Shown: piece after piece, positions 44,774 to 57,001 of the stretch
How the letters are laid out: the number at the start of each line of letters is the position of its first letter
How positions within the stretch are numbered: the first letter of the stretch is position 1
Assembly: GCA_011319805.1 (NCBI GenBank)
Contig: SJRY01000100.1
Coordinates: 1 to 64,000, forward strand
DNA length: 64,000 nt
DNA from: Macrocybe gigantea
Taxonomy: Eukaryota; Basidiomycota; Agaricomycetes; Agaricales; Callistosporiaceae
Reading direction: 5' to 3'
Translations under genes and position numbers: made by a program
The notes under the pieces: generated by a model
Databases searched by the model: none
What the model saw: the letters and a program-made list of their open reading frames with translations, nothing else
Told to the model about the DNA's origin: nothing

Positions 44774-46180
44774 GTATATCACAACCTTTTTGCCTTCGCT
44801 CACATGTTACACGGGAATCCTCAATCCTCTCACTTCAAAAGAGGCCAAAATCGATTGGCCTGATTGGCAGCAACACCACCAGGCTGCCTTCAATGCCATC
44901 AAGGAGCTCGTAGTGTCACACAAGTGTCTAACATTGATAGACTATGATCTCATGCCTGAGTATAAGGTTTTCGTCACAACAGACACCAGCGACTTCCAAA
45001 CAGGTGCCATACTGTCGTTCAGCAAAACATGGGAGTCAACGCATCCTGTTGCTTTCGAATCACAAACCTTGAAAGGTGCACAGTTACATTACCCTGTTCA
45101 TGAGAAGGAAATGTTGGCAATTATATGAGCCATCACAAAGTGGCAGGCAGACTTATTAGGCATACCCTTCTTCATCTACACAGATCACAAAACTCTGGAG
45201 AATTTCGACACCCAGAAGGACCTGAGTCACCGGCAAGCACGCTGGATGGAACATCTCTCTCAATTCGAAAGTCGGATTGTCTACATCAAGGGCCCAGACA
45301 ACACGGCAGCTGATGCCTTATCCAGGACCAAATTCGTGACTGATTCCAAGGATGCAGAAAAGGACAGTCGCCCGCCGTACCTATACACAGAAGATGACAA
45401 CAACGGCATATGCTGTCTGATTCCCCCTGTAAATTCTTGCCTAATGACACTAGCGGTGCTCACGGAGGTGGAGACGGATTCTGATATACCAGAAAAAGTG
45501 AATACACTCTCTATCTCCATGGACCCTGTGTTCCTCCACACAGTTCGTAAAGGTTACAGTGACGACAAATGGTGCAAGTGCCTTATAGAGGCCCAAGTAA
45601 TGCCTGATGGAGTCCAGCTCACTGATGGGCTCTTATATGTCGTGGACCGACTTGTGATCCCTCGCATTCCAATTATCTGCGAAGAGCTTTTCCAACTCAC
45701 ACATGACACATTAGGTCACTTCGGTTTCAACAAGTCCTACGGGTCCTTGTGAGACTCTTTCTATTGGCCAGGTATGCATCGAGATCTCGAATCGGCTTAC
45801 ATCCCAGCATGCGCAGACTGCCAGTGCAACAAATCCTCCATGAAGTGCACATTGGGGCCTCTCCACCCCTTACCCATCCCTGATGGCCGTGGTGATTCTG
45901 TGGCTATTGACTTCATTGGACCTCTGCCAGAGGATGAAGGATTTAATTATATTGTCACATTCACAGACAGATTGGGCAGCGACATTCGCATCATCCCTTG
46001 CAGGGACACCATCTCTGGAGAACAACTGGCAACAATCTTCTTCGACGAATGGTACTGTGAAAATGGATTGCCATCCAACATCATCTGCGATCATAATAAA
46101 CTATTCGTGTCTGATTTCTGGAACGCCTTGCACAAAATCACTGGCATCAAACTGAACATGTGCAGTCACTATGGCCCTGT
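44774..46180 (+). pseudogene. Gypsy element H: RNase H and integrase, 3'-truncated
   Basis: Continuation of the H pol frame after the family C insertion. RNase H (FVTTDTSDFQTGAILSF, YPVHEKEMLAII, FIYTDHKTLENF, VYIKGPDNTAADALSR), then integrase zinc domain (HDTLGHFGFNKSYG ... CADCQCNKSS) and the start of the core (SVAIDFIGPLPEDEGFNYIV, GLPSNIICDHNKLF with Asp-His-Asn replacing the usual S-D-R-G). Stops at about 45126 and 45750 are TGA where CGA is expected. Homology ends near 46170, before the integrase Glu; no 3' LTR of H is seen. Confidence 0.85.
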
Positions 46181-46189
46181 AATACCATC

Positions 46190-46672
46190 AATTGCAATAT
46201 ATCAAAAAGAAAAGATGGGTGAACAGGGGATCCAGTAGGGAAATGGTCGCCTGCACTATTTGTGACTCATTTGCCTCCTGGACACCAAGGCCCTCCTGAT
46301 GCAATACCCTTTCCTCATCATCTGTTTTCATGACCAGGAGCATAGGATCATCGAGATCGATGGCTGTGGGAGCTGACAAGGAGGCTGCGGCAAACTTGAG
46401 CTTTTTGGATAGTGGTGCTCTATCTGATGTGTGTTCCCTCCACCACTTGTTCTGCATCTAGGATGTATACTTACATGATGCCTACAGTTTGAGTTTCCAG
46501 TTGCTCTTGCAAAATTGGAATTCTTCAAATTTAGTAAGCATTTCAATGTGAAAGTACCTGTATGCTTTATGACTGATTTGGCCCCATGTTGCAGGAGCAG
46601 CATTGGCATTGTAGAAGGTGTTGAAATATTGCTGGGTCCAGTCTCCGATGGTCCTCAATCGCAGGTGATCGA
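46190..46672 (-). pseudogene. Unidentified minus-strand gene fragment
   Basis: Minus strand reads DHLRLRTIGDWTQQYFN ... WGQISHKAYRYFHIEM ... CKSNWKLKL (about 46672-46490), a possible short intron, then a polar segment (EHTSDRAPLSKKLKF, AIDLDDPMLLVMK; about 46457-46240). It has the feel of a hypothetical-protein family common in Agaricomycete genomes. It is cut at 46672 by the G copy 2 LTR on one side and meets element H on the other. Function unknown. Confidence 0.4.
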
Positions 46673-47752
46673 TGATAACTATCGGGAAGCACTAACCTAC
46701 AAACCAACCAGGTGGAATGAAGGAAGCGTCAGTCCCTATCTGAGGCTGTATAAACTATGAGCTGTTCAAGTCACAGAGTAACCCGAGGGACTGTAGTGTG
46801 AAAGGGGGGAATGGAACGAAGTGAATATGGATGGTTTTGAGCGGATTTTGGGGTTTTCGAAACAAGGCGGTTAGACTTAGCTGAATTCCCACATGATATT
46901 GAGGGCTTCGGTGAGGGTTTCGGAAGGGTTTCGATGATAGTGACTTCCACGCGAAGCCAGGGACACTGATTTCGAGACTGAGTACTGTGGCTCCACGCGA
47001 GCGTGACACTTCGAGATCGGATAGCACAAGGACTCCACACGAGTCGTAGACTGCGAGACTGCTGAAGGACTGAGACGGTAATTTTTCTATGTTTTACAAA
47101 TGCCAAGTACATGGGTTTTTATAGATAGAAGATTTCGAGTATCGGAATAACTGGCGAAGTCGAAACTGAATGAGAGAACGTATCGTATGATTTCGAAAGG
47201 GTCGTTTAGTGGCTGAAATGTCGGGGAGATGTAAGAACATCCCAAAACCGGTGCCACGCATCGTAGAATGGAACGTGAAAATAATCTAAGGAACGTAGAA
47301 TGTATCAGTGAAATATGAGTCATGAATTTCGAAATGAGAGTGGATGAAACGGTAGCACGCTCGAAATCCCTTGTTTCGAATGTACTGCGGCGAGGCAGTG
47401 TCGGGAATGCGGGAAGGCGTGAGGCGGTGCGATATCGAAAATGGTAGTAGTCTTGCCATATCGGGATCTGGAAATCGGGGGAGGCATATAGGAATAAGAC
47501 TGCCTGACCGGATTGGGCGGTATAGGAAGCGCAGAATGTCCGGAATGTACGGTGCGATGCATTTGGCGAAGTGTCAGGGACCTGGAATGGAAGCCTCACG
47601 GAGTTGTCGACATCCCGAGTACTCGAACGAGAAGTCAGCGACTGGACTGCGGTATCATGCTGAGGGGGCCGAGTAGTGGTATGATTTCGAATGCGGGGGC
47701 GGGATTACCAAATTAGGACTTATCGGCGGTCAGCGGCGCGGAGCGCTCATCA
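46673..47752 (-). repeat. Family G LTR, left (copy 2)
   Basis: 1080 bp; lacks the 44-bp segment of copy 1. Confidence 0.9.
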
Positions 47753-47910
47753 TCTGTCCTCCCCACTTAGCGGTCGACTGTCCTCAGTCGGCATTCCCAT
47801 TGAACGGCGACCTTGGTCGTTATTCGGGTAACGTGGGTTTCGCGAGTTGATCTGCCATGACGAAGTCGCGAGGCATTTCGGGCGTTCCCATCGTTTACAG
47901 ATTTAGCCTG

Positions 47911-47918
47911 TATAAAAG
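47911..47918 (+). promoter_or_regulatory. TATA box of the antisense gene (copy 2)
   Basis: TATAAAAG, 105 bp before ATG 48016 and 158 bp inside the LTR edge. Confidence 0.65.
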
Positions 47919-48015
47919 GGAGGGTGGGATGGGTACGAACACTTTCTTGTCGACTCGTCGAAATCTCAGCTCTCGCCAAATCGCATACCGCTTCTCGAAA
48001 CCGTCTTGTGCACAC

Positions 48016-49187
48016 ATGTCCGCCGAAATCGTCAAGACCGAAACTTCTATTGCCGAGCTTGAAGGGCTCTTCGAGGCCGTCCCCGGACCGAACGCGAGCG
48101 TTGAGGCCATCAAGGCCTTTAGTGCTGCGGTCTCGAAACGTTTTGTAAGTCCAACGGGGAGTGAGTGAGGAGATATCTTTATCCGTATTGACATTAGGAT
48201 GAGTGGGCAAAGGAGGGTCAAGACGTTCCCGAAGACGTCTTTCAGGATTGGGTTTCGCGATACAACGAGTGGGTCGGCCGCCTGGACGAGGATCGTCGGG
48301 ATGAGGTTGGGGGCCTGTACGAAAGCCCGGGATCTGGTGAGTCAGGCTATTTCGTCTCCACTACACTGGATTGCTGATTTCGAAGGTTCTTCGCTTGGCG
48401 GAATGGTGCCTCGCGGATGGTCCCCTGGTGCCGCGAACGCGATGCCGACTACGCGTGTCCCAACTGCGGGACCTTCTCGAAAGCGTGGGGCATCAGATTC
48501 TGCAGCTGGTGGCGGATTCGGGAGCGAAACGACGGCGTGCCGACGAGGATGAAAAGAAAGCGGCTCGCCGGAGAAGAACAAGCTCGCGCAGCAGCGATAT
48601 CGGGAGCGCCGCCTGAAACTCGATTTCGAGGAGGTTACGGGTGATGAGCGGGTGAGTGATTGTGTCTCTTTGCCGCCGGACTGTTTCTGAGTCCTACCGC
48701 GGTTTAGTGCGAACGGTGTAAGAAGGCCGACCTCGAAGTCTGCAGAAGATCGATTCCGAGCCGGGCCCTTGTCGACGCTGCATCGAAAAACAGCTCGGCT
48801 GCTCGTTCAAAAGGCCGCGTGCTGCGAAATCAGCTAAAACTACTTCACGGATTAAAACTGACTCTGGCGACGGGGTCATGCGAACAAGGTCACGGTCTCG
48901 AAAGACCGTCCATTCAAAGCCTAGGGACGAGGATGCCGAGCCAAGGCCGCATCGTGATCCAAAGGGAAAGGGCAAGATGCGAGCTTACGATACCGAGGCC
49001 GAGGAATCGATTTCGGAGACTTCGCAGGAGCCGCCGTCCATCTCGAGGATATCGAAATGCATGCGCCTTCGGAGGACATCCCGTATCATCCGGAACCAAT
49101 TATTGCGCCTACGCCTCCTCCGATGCCGGTGCCACCAATGGACTCGCACTACGGTCCGGGCTTTCGCGATCGTAAGTCTATTATTAT

Positions 49188-49229
<42 letters not shown>

Positions 49230-50046
49230 GCTTCATTATTTTCGTGAGCAGGACTTCCCGGGCCACGTCAATGGTTCGAGATGGGAACACTGCCTGCCGC
49301 GGACGATTTCGAAGATCGGGATTTCTGGAGGGAGGCTGTCGAAGCCCCAAACGTGCCCGATGGTTTCGAAGACATTGCCGAGACCGCGACGCGCCTTGCT
49401 GCCGATCGTGTTCGGATAGCGACGTTCAGTTGCGAGACGCCCTCCGGTTCGATAATCGGGATTACGAGGACATTTATAATTTCGTACTCCCGTACGATAT
49501 CAAGGCCTTCGAATTTCTAGGGAACTCCTTCCGGAGTATGAACGAGGATTCCCGACACATGTACGATCTGCGGATACTCTTGAAACGGCCGCTCGTACTA
49601 TGCGCGAACGTGCCGATCGTCGGGAGGAATTCCTGGAGCTTGGCGGCAACGTCCTTCAACACGTTCGTCGGGCAACAGAGTTACAACAGCGTCGGCTCTT
49701 AACTCAAGTCCATCAATTCATGGCACAGAACGTTCCGAGGGCGGTCGAAACCGAAGTCCGCTGGCTACTTGCGCAGCGTCGGAGTCGATGGTTTCGAGAG
49801 GCGTCGGGACATCGGTCGAAATGCCAACGGTTCGGGAGCTCGCGGTTTCGATACCGCCATCGATTGATACTGGGGTCGATTCGTCGGAAAGCTCGGGAGC
49901 GTCGTCGGGATCGGAGTCTGGAGAAGAGACGTCGGAGGAGAGCGGTGAAGAAGGCGATGACCAGAAAGAAAACGAGTCGTCAGATGAGAGTGAGGGCGAG
50001 ACGGATGAAGAGGAAGATGAGTTCGGTGGAATCCCTCGAACTATAA
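48016..50046 (+). pseudogene. Antisense cargo gene of family G (copy 2)
   Basis: Same gene as 24544-26577. Exons 1 and 2 (48016-48144, 48198-48336) and the start of exon 3 (48386) join in perfect phase (43 codons; then 46 codons plus one base). This identifies the exon 2-3 junction that copy 1 obscures. Single- or double-base losses then break the frame near 48512, 48570, 49038, 49413, 49570 and 49783. The cysteine cluster (from about 48708), the helical domain and the acidic tail are all present. Retention of all four introns at the same places in both copies shows that the gene structure moves with the element. Confidence 0.75.
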
Positions 50047-50215
50047 AATTTGTAATAATTGTTTTTGAATCCGTATTTTCTTGTTTCTGATGGACGTGAA
50101 ACTGGACTTAAAAGGATCGTGAAAATAGATAATGGTAAGTGAGAGTGTCAAATAACAAAGAAAATGGATAGTCAATGAACGCGAAAAGAGTTGGACTTAA
50201 TGAGAGTGAGCTAAG

Positions 50216-53200
50216 CTAATGTGGTGCCGAAAGTATTTCAACGTCGGAATCAACTTTGGGATCGCTGTCGGTAGGTACGTCGAAATCGTCCGGGATTTCG
50301 TCGCCTTGATCGTTTGAGGCTTGCATTTCACGAAGCCGGGCAGCGTCGATATCGAGAAGTGTTTCGGGAATGGTGATTTCACGGCGAGCGAAGTACGGGA
50401 TGACTCGAAATGCTGCTACGGGGCGATCCAGGACTGTGCCATCGAGTTCGGCAACGATGTAAGCACCTCCGAAATTCCGGGAGACAACGATAAGTGGTCC
50501 GAGATACCGAAGTCGCATTTTGCGATCGAGACTCTTCTCCACACGAGTGTTTCGGATGAGGACTAGGGCACCGCGTTTGAAATTGAAATCACGAATGGTG
50601 TGATAGTGCTTCTTTTCAAAACGTTCGGCAGCTTTCTACGGGTATCGTATACGTCGGCATGAAGGGCTTGTAGCTGTTCAGTCGTTTTTGTAAGGCGACA
50701 GCTCGACGAGCGATAAGATCTGTGGATGATAGTAAGGATTCGGGAGGAGGCTGCAGGTAGGTTGCTTCCATGATATCGAACGGGAGAATGGGATGGGTGC
50801 CAGTTACCGCGAAATAAGGTGAACAACCCATTCGACGGCGGGCGGTGACTCTTTCGGCATAGAAGACCGAATGGACGTATTGTGACCACTTGCTTTCGAC
50901 ACCGTCTGCTGCCTTTATCAGTGATTGACGAACATCATAATGCGGCCGCTCAGCTATCCCGTTGGCGCGGGAATTGTATGTCGAGATTCGGATGTGGTAG
51001 ATGCCGTAGCGTTTCCCGAGGTAGTCAAGACCTGCCACGAAGGGACCACCGTTATCCGTGACAATTTCGCGAACACCACCCCATCGACATAATACATCCT
51101 GGAACAGCCATTCACCGATTGCGGGACCGTTTTCTTTCCGGAGGGCTCGAAATTCAGGATAATGCGTGAGGGAGCAACGACCTTGCACGATGTACTGATA
51201 GCCATTGGACTTTGGCATCTTCATGGTATCGGCATAGAATTTTCCGAAAAGGGCGCGGGTATGGCCACGACTGGCGGGATGAGAACCTGTCGGGACTGTC
51301 GTTGCTGACAGATGTGACAAGTCCTGCAAAACCAAGAGATATCGGCCAGCATGTGAGGCCACCAAAAGCGCTCACAAACCAAGGTACGTGTCGGGTAGAT
51401 GCCCTTGTGACCGAGGTCATCATGGGCTTGGGCGATGATGTTCATACGCCGATTTCGAGGGATCACGAGTTTGTGACTACCTTGGTCGTCCTTTCGCCAT
51501 AACTTGTCAGCGGCAACGAAGAAGTGGAAGCAATACCGAACAAAGGCCTCGAAAGCAGAATCTGTGAGACTGGGTGGACGACGCAAGGTGGTCAAATAGT
51601 CCTGTACGAGGTCGAGACGCTGATCGTCGGCAATGGCTGATTTCGAACGAGGAACAAATACATAGTCAGGGATGGAGCTGAGCTGTCGAAGGTCAGGGTT
51701 GGCTTCTAGACGGTCTTCGGACTCGGGAGAGGAGGAGTTTCGATGGAAGACAGCTTGACTGTCCTCCCCACTTGAAATGTCCTGTCCTAGGTATATCGAA
51801 ATGAGGTGACTTCGACGTGTTTCGGGACGATATCGAGGGGTGTTAACAAAATGGATGAAGCCATAGACTCTGTCGATCCAATCGTCGAAATCTTCGTCTT
51901 GGTCAGGCTCGGGATCGCCTGGTCGGCGGGAAAGACCATCAGGACCGTGACTAGAGCCAGGAACATGAACAAGTGTGAAGTGGAATGTCAGGATCGTCAG
52001 GATCCATCGATTGATACTGGCAGAGGGGACTATATCGGGATTGTTTAGCATGCCTTTGATGTAGCGGGCATCGACTTCGACAACGAGGTTTCGTACACCA
52101 ATGATGTACATGCGTACTGCACGGACCGATCGGAATAAGCCATAGATTTCGAGTTTCGGCTGTGAGAAGCGACGTTCGCGATCGTTCAGTGTGATGGATC
52201 CGAAACGGTTGTAATATCGGACTCGAGGGTTATCGGGATCGCATTGGCAAAGGAAGTAACCGACTGCGATGTAGGAGGTATCGACGGCGAGGATAATGGG
52301 GGCTTCCGACTTGTAGTCGAGGGGTCGGAGAGCTGGAGAAGTGATAAGGGCTTGTTTCAGGTCTTCCTGTGCGTCGAGTTGCTCCTGACCGAAGACGTAG
52401 TCTACATTCTTCCGCGTAAGGCGGACTAAGGCGTCAGCGCGATGAGCGAAATTTCGAATGAAGATACGCATGACACCAATCGTTCCGAGGAAGGCGCGAA
52501 CGTCTGAGAGGTCTCGGCACGGTTTCCAAGTTTTGATTGCGACAACTCGGGATTCATCAGGAAGACGACCTTTAGGCGTACAACGGTGTCCAAGAACTGT
52601 GATTTCGGGACTACAGAGCGTGAGCTTTGTGCCAGAAAAGGTGCCTCCAGAATACTTCATGCGCTGGACAACACGGTTCAGATTGCAAAAGTGTTCCCAA
52701 ACGAAGCGACGGATGCCGGGATTCTGTGGAATGGTTTCGAAACTGTTATCGGGACGTCGATATTCGGAATCTGGGCCTTTCACGGGGACATCATCGATAT
52801 AGGGGATGGTAAGATGCGGTATCTCGTCTTGTAGGATGAAAGTTACATCATCATGGAATATAGGAACGGAATTGGTCCAGCCCATCGGGAGCGTAACAAG
52901 TCGCATAGCGCCAAAGGGGGTCTGGAACGTAGTGAGATCCCGAGAGTTTTCAGCGAGGAGTCGTTCATCGTAGCCAACATAGAGGTCAAGCATCGCACCA
53001 CAGGGGCGGCCACCAAATTGTTCTGCTAAGTGATCAGGGACCGGGGTAACTCCGGAATGACGGATGGTGACTTTGTTTAGCGGCTCGAGGGAGTGGACGA
53101 TGCGAAGCGACTTGCCATCTTTCTTGACGACTGTGAACCACCGGGAGCGGTAGGAGGAATTCGAGGGCTCATAGACACCGGCATCGATCTTTCGACGAAT

Positions 53201-55880
53201 GAGCTGACAAATTTCATCATAAATACCAGGAGGTATCGGGATGTTCTTGTGAATCCAAGGCTTGTGCTGAATGACAGGGATTTCGACGGCAGGGAAAAAG
53301 TCTTCTCGAAATCGACCGCGCTCTTGGTCGGTCCAAGCGAAGGCGCCGTTCTGGAGGCACATAAAGTGGTGCATCAGTCTTCGTTCTTCTGGCCAAAGGA
53401 AGCCTTCGGGATGGCCTTGTCGACGAGATTTCGACGATCCTCGGTATAGCGACCGGTCGGGATAAAAGGAGGGGGATTTGGGGATAGTTTCGGCATACTG
53501 GCAAGGGGGTCTCCGCGGATTTCGCGGAGGATTCGAAATTTGCCATTATCGGAAGTGGGGCAACGACGGAACGGACTTTGAGGGCGACGGGCTTGTATTT
53601 ACGTTTCGCGAACGTATCGCGCGATTCGGGAGGGGTATGTCTAGAAAGTTCGGGAGCGCACCTGGTCACATCATATAAATAAACAAAATCGGAAGAGGAA
53701 GTGTTCGTGGTGTTGAAACCACTCTGAAATTGCGTCTGAGGTCGTGTTGGACGACCACTAGACTCGTACAGTAAAGCTGAAATCGGGGAAATGGAAATAT
53801 CACAGGCCGAAAGATATAAGGATGAAAGATAATTTGAAATGGACGTATCGGGAGCGGAATTAGAAACGGGATTGGGAGCAGGAACCTGGGCATAGTAATC
53901 GAGGCGAAGGTCCAAATTGTCTTGAGTTTTGTCCGAGGAAACAACGAAAGCGTAATCGCCGTCAGCTAACGTGTCCTCTATCTGCGAAAAAAATCCACTG
54001 CAGCAGTCTTCTTTCCTGGCATCATGTATTTCGGTTTGCCACGGGGCTGAGTCGGGATCGTAGTACGTCTGTTGGTGTTGGGATCGTGTATTGTGATGGT
54101 TTGATCCTCGTTCCGGTAGTTCTTGACGAGAGATTCGGTTAAGACGTCAAAGGGGCGACCGAGGAGGATATCATAGGTGGGGTTAGGTAATACATGGATT
54201 TGGGCATAGAGGGTGATTTCGTTGATAGTAACCGGGATGTTTCGGGATAATCCAAGCGATTTGTCGATTTCGCCATTGGCTGACTGCATATCGAGGCGGA
54301 CGGTAGGGTCATAGGCGATCCCGAGCTTGTGACATACTGCATCAGACATGGCTATAATTTGGGATCCGGGATCAACGACACATTCAACATAGTCTTGATG
54401 ATCGATGAGACATGTGATAGAGCGAAGGGCATGACTCTCTTTGGCTACGATGAGGCGTTCGGGATCGATCTGGTCACGGCTCATGCTCGAAATGTAGGTT
54501 GAAATCGGGTCTTCGATGATGGTAGCGCCCCTCGGTGGCGCGGCTTGTCCATATGTAGCGGCGTTGGAATCTGCGATGCCGAAAGGGAGTTCGTTAAGGT
54601 TGATTGATTTCGACGGGGGTATCTTCGTCGGGGATTTCCTCGATGGTAGCTCGAAACACAGGTTCGGGAATGCTGCACTCCTGGGACATGACTGCGATGG
54701 GGTTGGTCTCGTTAGCTACCCGTTTTGGAGTGACAAGCTCGCGCATCTTCGATCTGATTTCGGGGAAAGGGAAAGGAGGGCCTCGTTGGAGATTTGAGTG
54801 GTGCCTTTCAAAACGGTTTCGAAGACTTCATCTGCATGCTTCTTATCGACGACGGGGAAAACGTTCTTGTAGGCGGGTTGTTTCGAGGGGTCCTTGTTAG
54901 TTGGTTTGGCTACTGGGGCGGGAGCTGCAAAGTTTCGAGTGGTGGGAGGAGCGTAACGAACTTCAGGAACATCGCGGAAGGGATGGATGGGTCCCTCGTG
55001 ACGGATGGTTTCGGCCTGGGTATTCTCGGGAAGAGTCTGCGACGAAGGAGCTGGGGATACTTCCTTTTCTTTACCTTTTGATGCCGAAGTACTGGCCTCG
55101 GGATTCGGCGGCTGACCTGGGGATGGTTCTGGATTTCGAGGTGAAGAAGCAACTACAGGAGTTTCGGGATTGACTCGGCGGTTTGCACGAGGCGGACCTC
55201 TGCGGGTGATTTCGACATGATCCATAATGGTGCGGCGGTTGGCGAGGACTTGGGCTTCGAGATTTAGCTGACGGATACGTTCTTGGATATCAGACAGGCG
55301 GTCGTTGACCTGGGTACTGGCCGCGGGATTTACGGCATAAGCATAGGTGGAGTCGCTCGGGACTATGGGATTCTCTGTAGGGTTATAAGTTGCGACGGAA
55401 AGGAGCATTTGGCCGGTGGTGTCTGCATTGGAGGTAATGATTCCGCTGGTCGCTCGTTAGGATACTGCCTATAATATTCGTTGACACGTTCCTGCATAGT
55501 GGCACCTCGAATAGCTCTCGGAATTTCGGCCTGTGTCGGAGTGTGATTCGTCCATTGAAATCATGGCGGATAAGGCCTTCACGAATATAATTCTCGGCCG
55601 TCTCACAGTCCCTAATCCGACAATCGGGTTTACCACAGAAATGACAACCCTCGGGACGGTTTCCGGAGCACGGGGTCGGAAGCCTCCAGTATTGGCTTGT
55701 GCCTGCATAAACTTGACGAGAACGTCGCTGATCCCGGTTGTGATGTTTTGAGTCATACTCGCAAGGATGGTGTTAAGGTCCTCCTGTTTTACAGGGTTTC
55801 GGGAGCGCTGAAGTACTTCGGGTTGCGGGGGCTATGGACTGGTAATGGACTGATGAAGCTCCGGGCTGTTCTTCCCATTT
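50216..55880 (-). pseudogene. Family G pol (copy 2)
   Basis: A single 717-codon frame (53374-51221) spans reverse transcriptase (PLPMGWTNSVPIFHDDV-type core, YIDD at about 52790), RNase H and the integrase zinc domain without a stop, longer than in copy 1. The integrase core is broken by small losses near 51250 and 50690. Protease region (DPGS) at about 54360. Gag is mostly deleted; only the knuckle region (about 55620-55700) remains. Confidence 0.85.
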
Positions 55881-55958
55881 AAAAAAGTGGACGAGGTAGA
55901 AGATTGGCAGTTGGGGTTACTTGAAATCTTGAACTAGCCCTCGCGGTGGGCTCTAAAA

Positions 55959-57001
55959 TGATAACTATCGGAAGCACTAACCTACAAACCAACCAGGTGG
56001 AATGAAGGAAGCGTCAGTCCCTATCCGAGGCTGTATAAACTACGAGCTGTTCAAGTCACAGAGTAACCCGAGGGACTGTAGCATGAAAGGGGGGGAATGG
56101 AACGAAGTGAATATGGATGGTTTCGAGCAGATTTTGGGGTTTTCGAAACAAGGTGGTTAGACTTAGCTGAATTCCCGCGCGATATCGAGGGCTTCGGTGA
56201 GGGTTTCAGAAGGGTTTCGACGATAGTGACTTCCACGCGAAGCCAGGGACACTGATTTCGAGACTGAGTACTGTGGCTCCACGTGAGCATGACACTTTGA
56301 GATCAGATAACACAAGGACTCCACATGAGTCGTAGACTGCGAGACTGCTGAAGGACTGAGACGGTAACTTCTTCTATATTTTTACAAATGCCAAGTACAT
56401 GGGTTTTTATAGATGAGAAGATTTCGAGTATCAGAATAACTGGCGAAGTTGAAACTGAATGAGAGAACGTATCGTATGATTTCGAAAGGGTCGTTTAGTG
56501 GCTGAAATGTCGGGGAGATGTAAGAACATCCCAAAACCGGTGCCACGCATCGTAGAATGGAACGTGAAAATAATCTAAGGAACGTAGAATGTATCAGTGA
56601 AATATGAGTCATGAATTTCGAAATGAGAGTGGATGAAACGGTAGCATGCTCGAAATCCCTTGTTTCAAATGTACTGCAGCGAGGCAGTGTCGGGAACGTG
56701 GGAAGGCATGAGGCGGTGCAATATCAAAAATGGTAGTAGTCTTGCCATATCGGGATCTGGAAATCGGGGGAGGCATATAGGAATAAGACGAATGTCCGGA
56801 ATGTACAGGTGCGATGCATTTGGCGAAGTGTCAGGGACCTGGAATGGAAGCCTCACGGAGTTGTCGACATCCCAAGTACTCGAATGAGAAGTCAGCGACT
56901 GGACTGCGGTATCATGCTGAGGGGCCGAGCAGTGGTATGATTTCGAATGCGGGGGTGGGATTACCAAATTAGGACTTATCGGCGGTCAGCGGCGTGGAGC
57001 A
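55959..57001 (-). repeat. Family G LTR, right (copy 2), end-truncated
   Basis: Begins TGATAACT; ends GGCGTGGAGCA instead of ...GCGCTCATCA. Carries many CG-to-TG/CA changes and the 44-bp deletion. Confidence 0.85.

Larger units (their letters stand above)
46673..57001 (-). mobile_element. Family G copy 2, gag-deleted
   Basis: LTRs 46673-47752 and 55959-57001, antisense gene 48016-50046 (+), pol 50216-55880 (-). Lacks about 960 bp covering the gag start and leader (junction near 55880). The right LTR lacks its last ~10 bases where it abuts the inverted fragment, and no target duplication is found. Confidence 0.9.

Noticed and set aside
46515..46760. Plus-strand frame running into the G LTR
   Set aside because: Crosses a transposon boundary and is opposite a more plausible minus-strand fragment.
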